Under the pieces are notes generated by a model, which saw only the letters and a program-made list of their open reading frames with translations, was not told the DNA's origin and made no database searches. Below, one piece after another: positions 14,918-15,779 of a DNA stretch of 15,779 bases (position 1 is the first letter of the stretch; each line of letters begins with the position of its first letter). The stretch spans positions 1 through 15,779 of the forward strand of contig DUOU01000095.1 of the NCBI GenBank assembly GCA_012838685.1. Direction: 5' to 3'. The DNA is from Bacteroidota bacterium. Lineage in GTDB: Bacteria; Bacteroidota; Bacteroidia; Bacteroidales; VadinHA17. The position numbers were made by a program, and so were the translations under genes.

Positions 14918-15520
14918 TTACCTGGATTTCTCTCTTGAGAGGGTTCCAAGATATCCTCCATGATGTCTTTTGGAATATTGTTCGGCGGTGAAACCGATCT
15001 TTTTCATCATCAAAACTACAAGGGCGTCGCCAATAACCGTGAAGATAGTTGTAGATGTTGTCGGTGTTAGCCCCAAAGCGCAAACTTCGGTGGGATTGCC
15101 GGTAAGCAGATAACAGTCGGCCATGACCACAAGCTCGCTTTCAGGTTGCCCGGTAATCACAATGACCGGAACAGATGGGTAAAGATCGTTTTTCAAATCG
15201 ATAAGTTCAATGATCTCCCTGGTTTTTCCCGAGTTGGATATTACAAGCAGAGCATCGTTTTCCTGCAACACGCCAAGATCTCCGTGTTGAGCCTCGCTGG
15301 GATGTAGAAAAACAGCGGGGGTTCCCGTTGAACTGAACGTTGTGGCTATATTGTTGGCGATCTGTCCGGCTTTGCCCATTCCGGAGGTGATCAGTTTTCC
15401 TTTTTTTAGGTGAACCTTTTCGTAAATGATATTTATCGCTTTTTGATAACTGTCATTTATAGGGATGTTCCGTACAGCGTTAGCTTCAGTTTCAAAAATT
15501 TTTTTAATCTCTTTTTCCAT
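14918..15520 (-). CDS. SIS-domain sugar-phosphate isomerase, KdsD-like, without CBS domains
   Basis: This is a 200-residue single SIS domain, like the N-terminal half of KdsD. KdsD makes D-arabinose 5-phosphate from ribulose 5-phosphate for the lipopolysaccharide sugar Kdo. GMGKAGQIA (47-55, K50), EAQHGDLG (76-83), PTEVCALGLTPTTSTT (143-158, E145) and HHGGYLG (186-192, H186) match KdsD signatures. The C-terminal CBS pair of the roughly 320-residue form is absent. In the phosphate-loop region NSGKTREI, Lys 99 stands where E. coli KdsD has Glu 111. Short CBS-less arabinose 5-phosphate isomerases are known in Bacteroides, so Kdo synthesis is plausible. Another sugar-phosphate isomerase is possible. 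It is first in the carboxylase operon, 37 bases before the carboxyltransferase. Confidence 0.85.
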   Translation of the reverse strand: MEKEIKKIFETEANAVRNIPINDSYQKAINIIYEKVHLKKGKLITSGMGKAGQIANNIATTFSSTGTPAVFLHPSEAQHGDLGVLQENDALLVISNSGKTREIIELIDLKNDLYPSVPVIVITGQPESELVVMADCYLLTGNPTEVCALGLTPTTSTTIFTVIGDALVVLMMKKIGFTAEQYSKRHHGGYLGTLSREKSR

Positions 15521-15543
15521 TTATTGCCCTGTTTTAGATTGGC

Positions 15544-15551
15544 CAAAAGTA
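15544..15551 (-). promoter_or_regulatory. Candidate -7 element for the isomerase-carboxylase operon
   Basis: On the minus strand this reads TACTTTTG, exact for TAnnTTTG. It ends 23 bases before the isomerase ATG, giving a leader of roughly 17 bases. The -33 element is not clear. Because the four genes downstream are closely spaced, this could drive the whole operon. Confidence 0.5.
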
Positions 15552-15707
15552 TTAAAATATTATATCATCCGTCATTATTGTCAAATTTTTGCAATAAAAG
15601 GCGACGCAAAATAGTATCTTTTTTCTTAAAACGGAGCAATTGTATCTCTCAAGCGACAACAGATCTCTTGTGGTTGTTGTTTTTGCCCCATACATAAAAG
15701 AGCCATA

Positions 15708-15748
15708 AAAAAAAGCCTTACAATAAGAAATCTTGCGAGGCTTTTTTT
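15708..15748 (-). terminator. Terminator downstream of the tRNA gene
   Basis: AAAAAAAGCCT (15708-15718) and AGGCTTTTTTT (15738-15748) are exact reverse complements, with a 19-base loop that holds a smaller CAA/TTG pairing. The A run on the plus strand gives a U run on the minus transcript. It ends 9 bases after the tRNA 3' end and separates the tRNA from the isomerase operon. It could also work in the plus direction. Confidence 0.7.
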
Positions 15749-15756
15749 GATTTTAG

Positions 15757-15779
15757 TGAACCTGGAGGGACTCGAACCC
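15757..15779 (-). tRNA. Partial tRNA gene, 3' end only, isotype not determined
   Basis: Read on the minus strand, the last 23 bases give the end of a T arm (GGGTTCGAGTCCC), the 3' acceptor strand CAGGTTC and a discriminator A at 15757. CT follows, so CCA is not encoded. The T-loop TTCGAGT is canonical. The D arm, anticodon arm and 5' end lie beyond the right edge, so the amino acid cannot be given. Confidence 0.8.

Noticed and set aside
14881..14961. Longer start for the carboxyltransferase
   Set aside because: It would overlap the isomerase gene by 44 bases and add residues unlike the family; the ATG at 14880 fits the family N-terminus.

Overview
The window looks like chromosomal DNA of a member of the Bacteroidota, most likely a Bacteroidales-type organism. 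The evidence is a set of family-specific traits. There is an ExbB-ExbD-TonB gene row and a lipoprotein resembling the DUF4831 family. There is a CBS-less KdsD-like isomerase, AT-rich leaders without clear Shine-Dalgarno sequences, and several upstream copies of the Bacteroidota -7 promoter element TAnnTTTG. The genes are intact and mostly housekeeping. I see no insertion sequence, phage gene, CRISPR array or defence locus.

Layout. (1) Positions 1-1722, minus strand: exbB, exbD and the 5' part of a TonB-like gene, which together power outer-membrane import. The TonB gene runs off the left edge. (2) 1933-4717, plus strand: nnr (repair of hydrated NAD(P)H), then an outer-membrane-type lipoprotein of unknown function. 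(3) 4750-5277, minus strand: an exported thioredoxin-like protein, convergent with the lipoprotein gene and sharing a terminator with it. (4) 5457-7004, plus strand: an MFS transporter resembling the MFSD1 dipeptide carrier family, with two extra hydrophobic segments in its middle. (5) 7145-9397, minus strand: a PiT phosphate transporter fused to a PhoU-like cytosolic domain. (6) 9755-11212, plus strand: the cytosolic M20 dipeptidase PepD, ending in a perfect 20-bp bidirectional terminator. (7) 15520-11242, minus strand: a probable four-gene operon of sugar-phosphate isomerase, carboxyltransferase, biotin carboxylase and biotin carrier. (8) A partial tRNA gene (minus strand) at the right edge with its own terminator.

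How the genes may work together. The last three operon genes form a complete ATP- and biotin-dependent acyl-CoA carboxylase (propionyl-/acetyl-CoA carboxylase type). It is split into three subunits, and the carrier keeps a domain that probably docks the other two. The carboxyltransferase has Ile where propionyl-CoA carboxylases usually have Asp, so the substrate is open. The MFSD1-like carrier and PepD could form a dipeptide uptake-and-hydrolysis pair, but they lie about 2.75 kb apart with the phosphate transporter between them, so this is only a hypothesis.

I found no convincing undescribed multi-gene system. The most useful leads are the 14-segment MFSD1-like carrier, the Glu-to-Lys change in the isomerase, the altered N-terminal segment of the biotin carboxylase, the carboxyltransferase selectivity residue, and a spaced 9-bp inverted repeat between the phosphate transporter and pepD.
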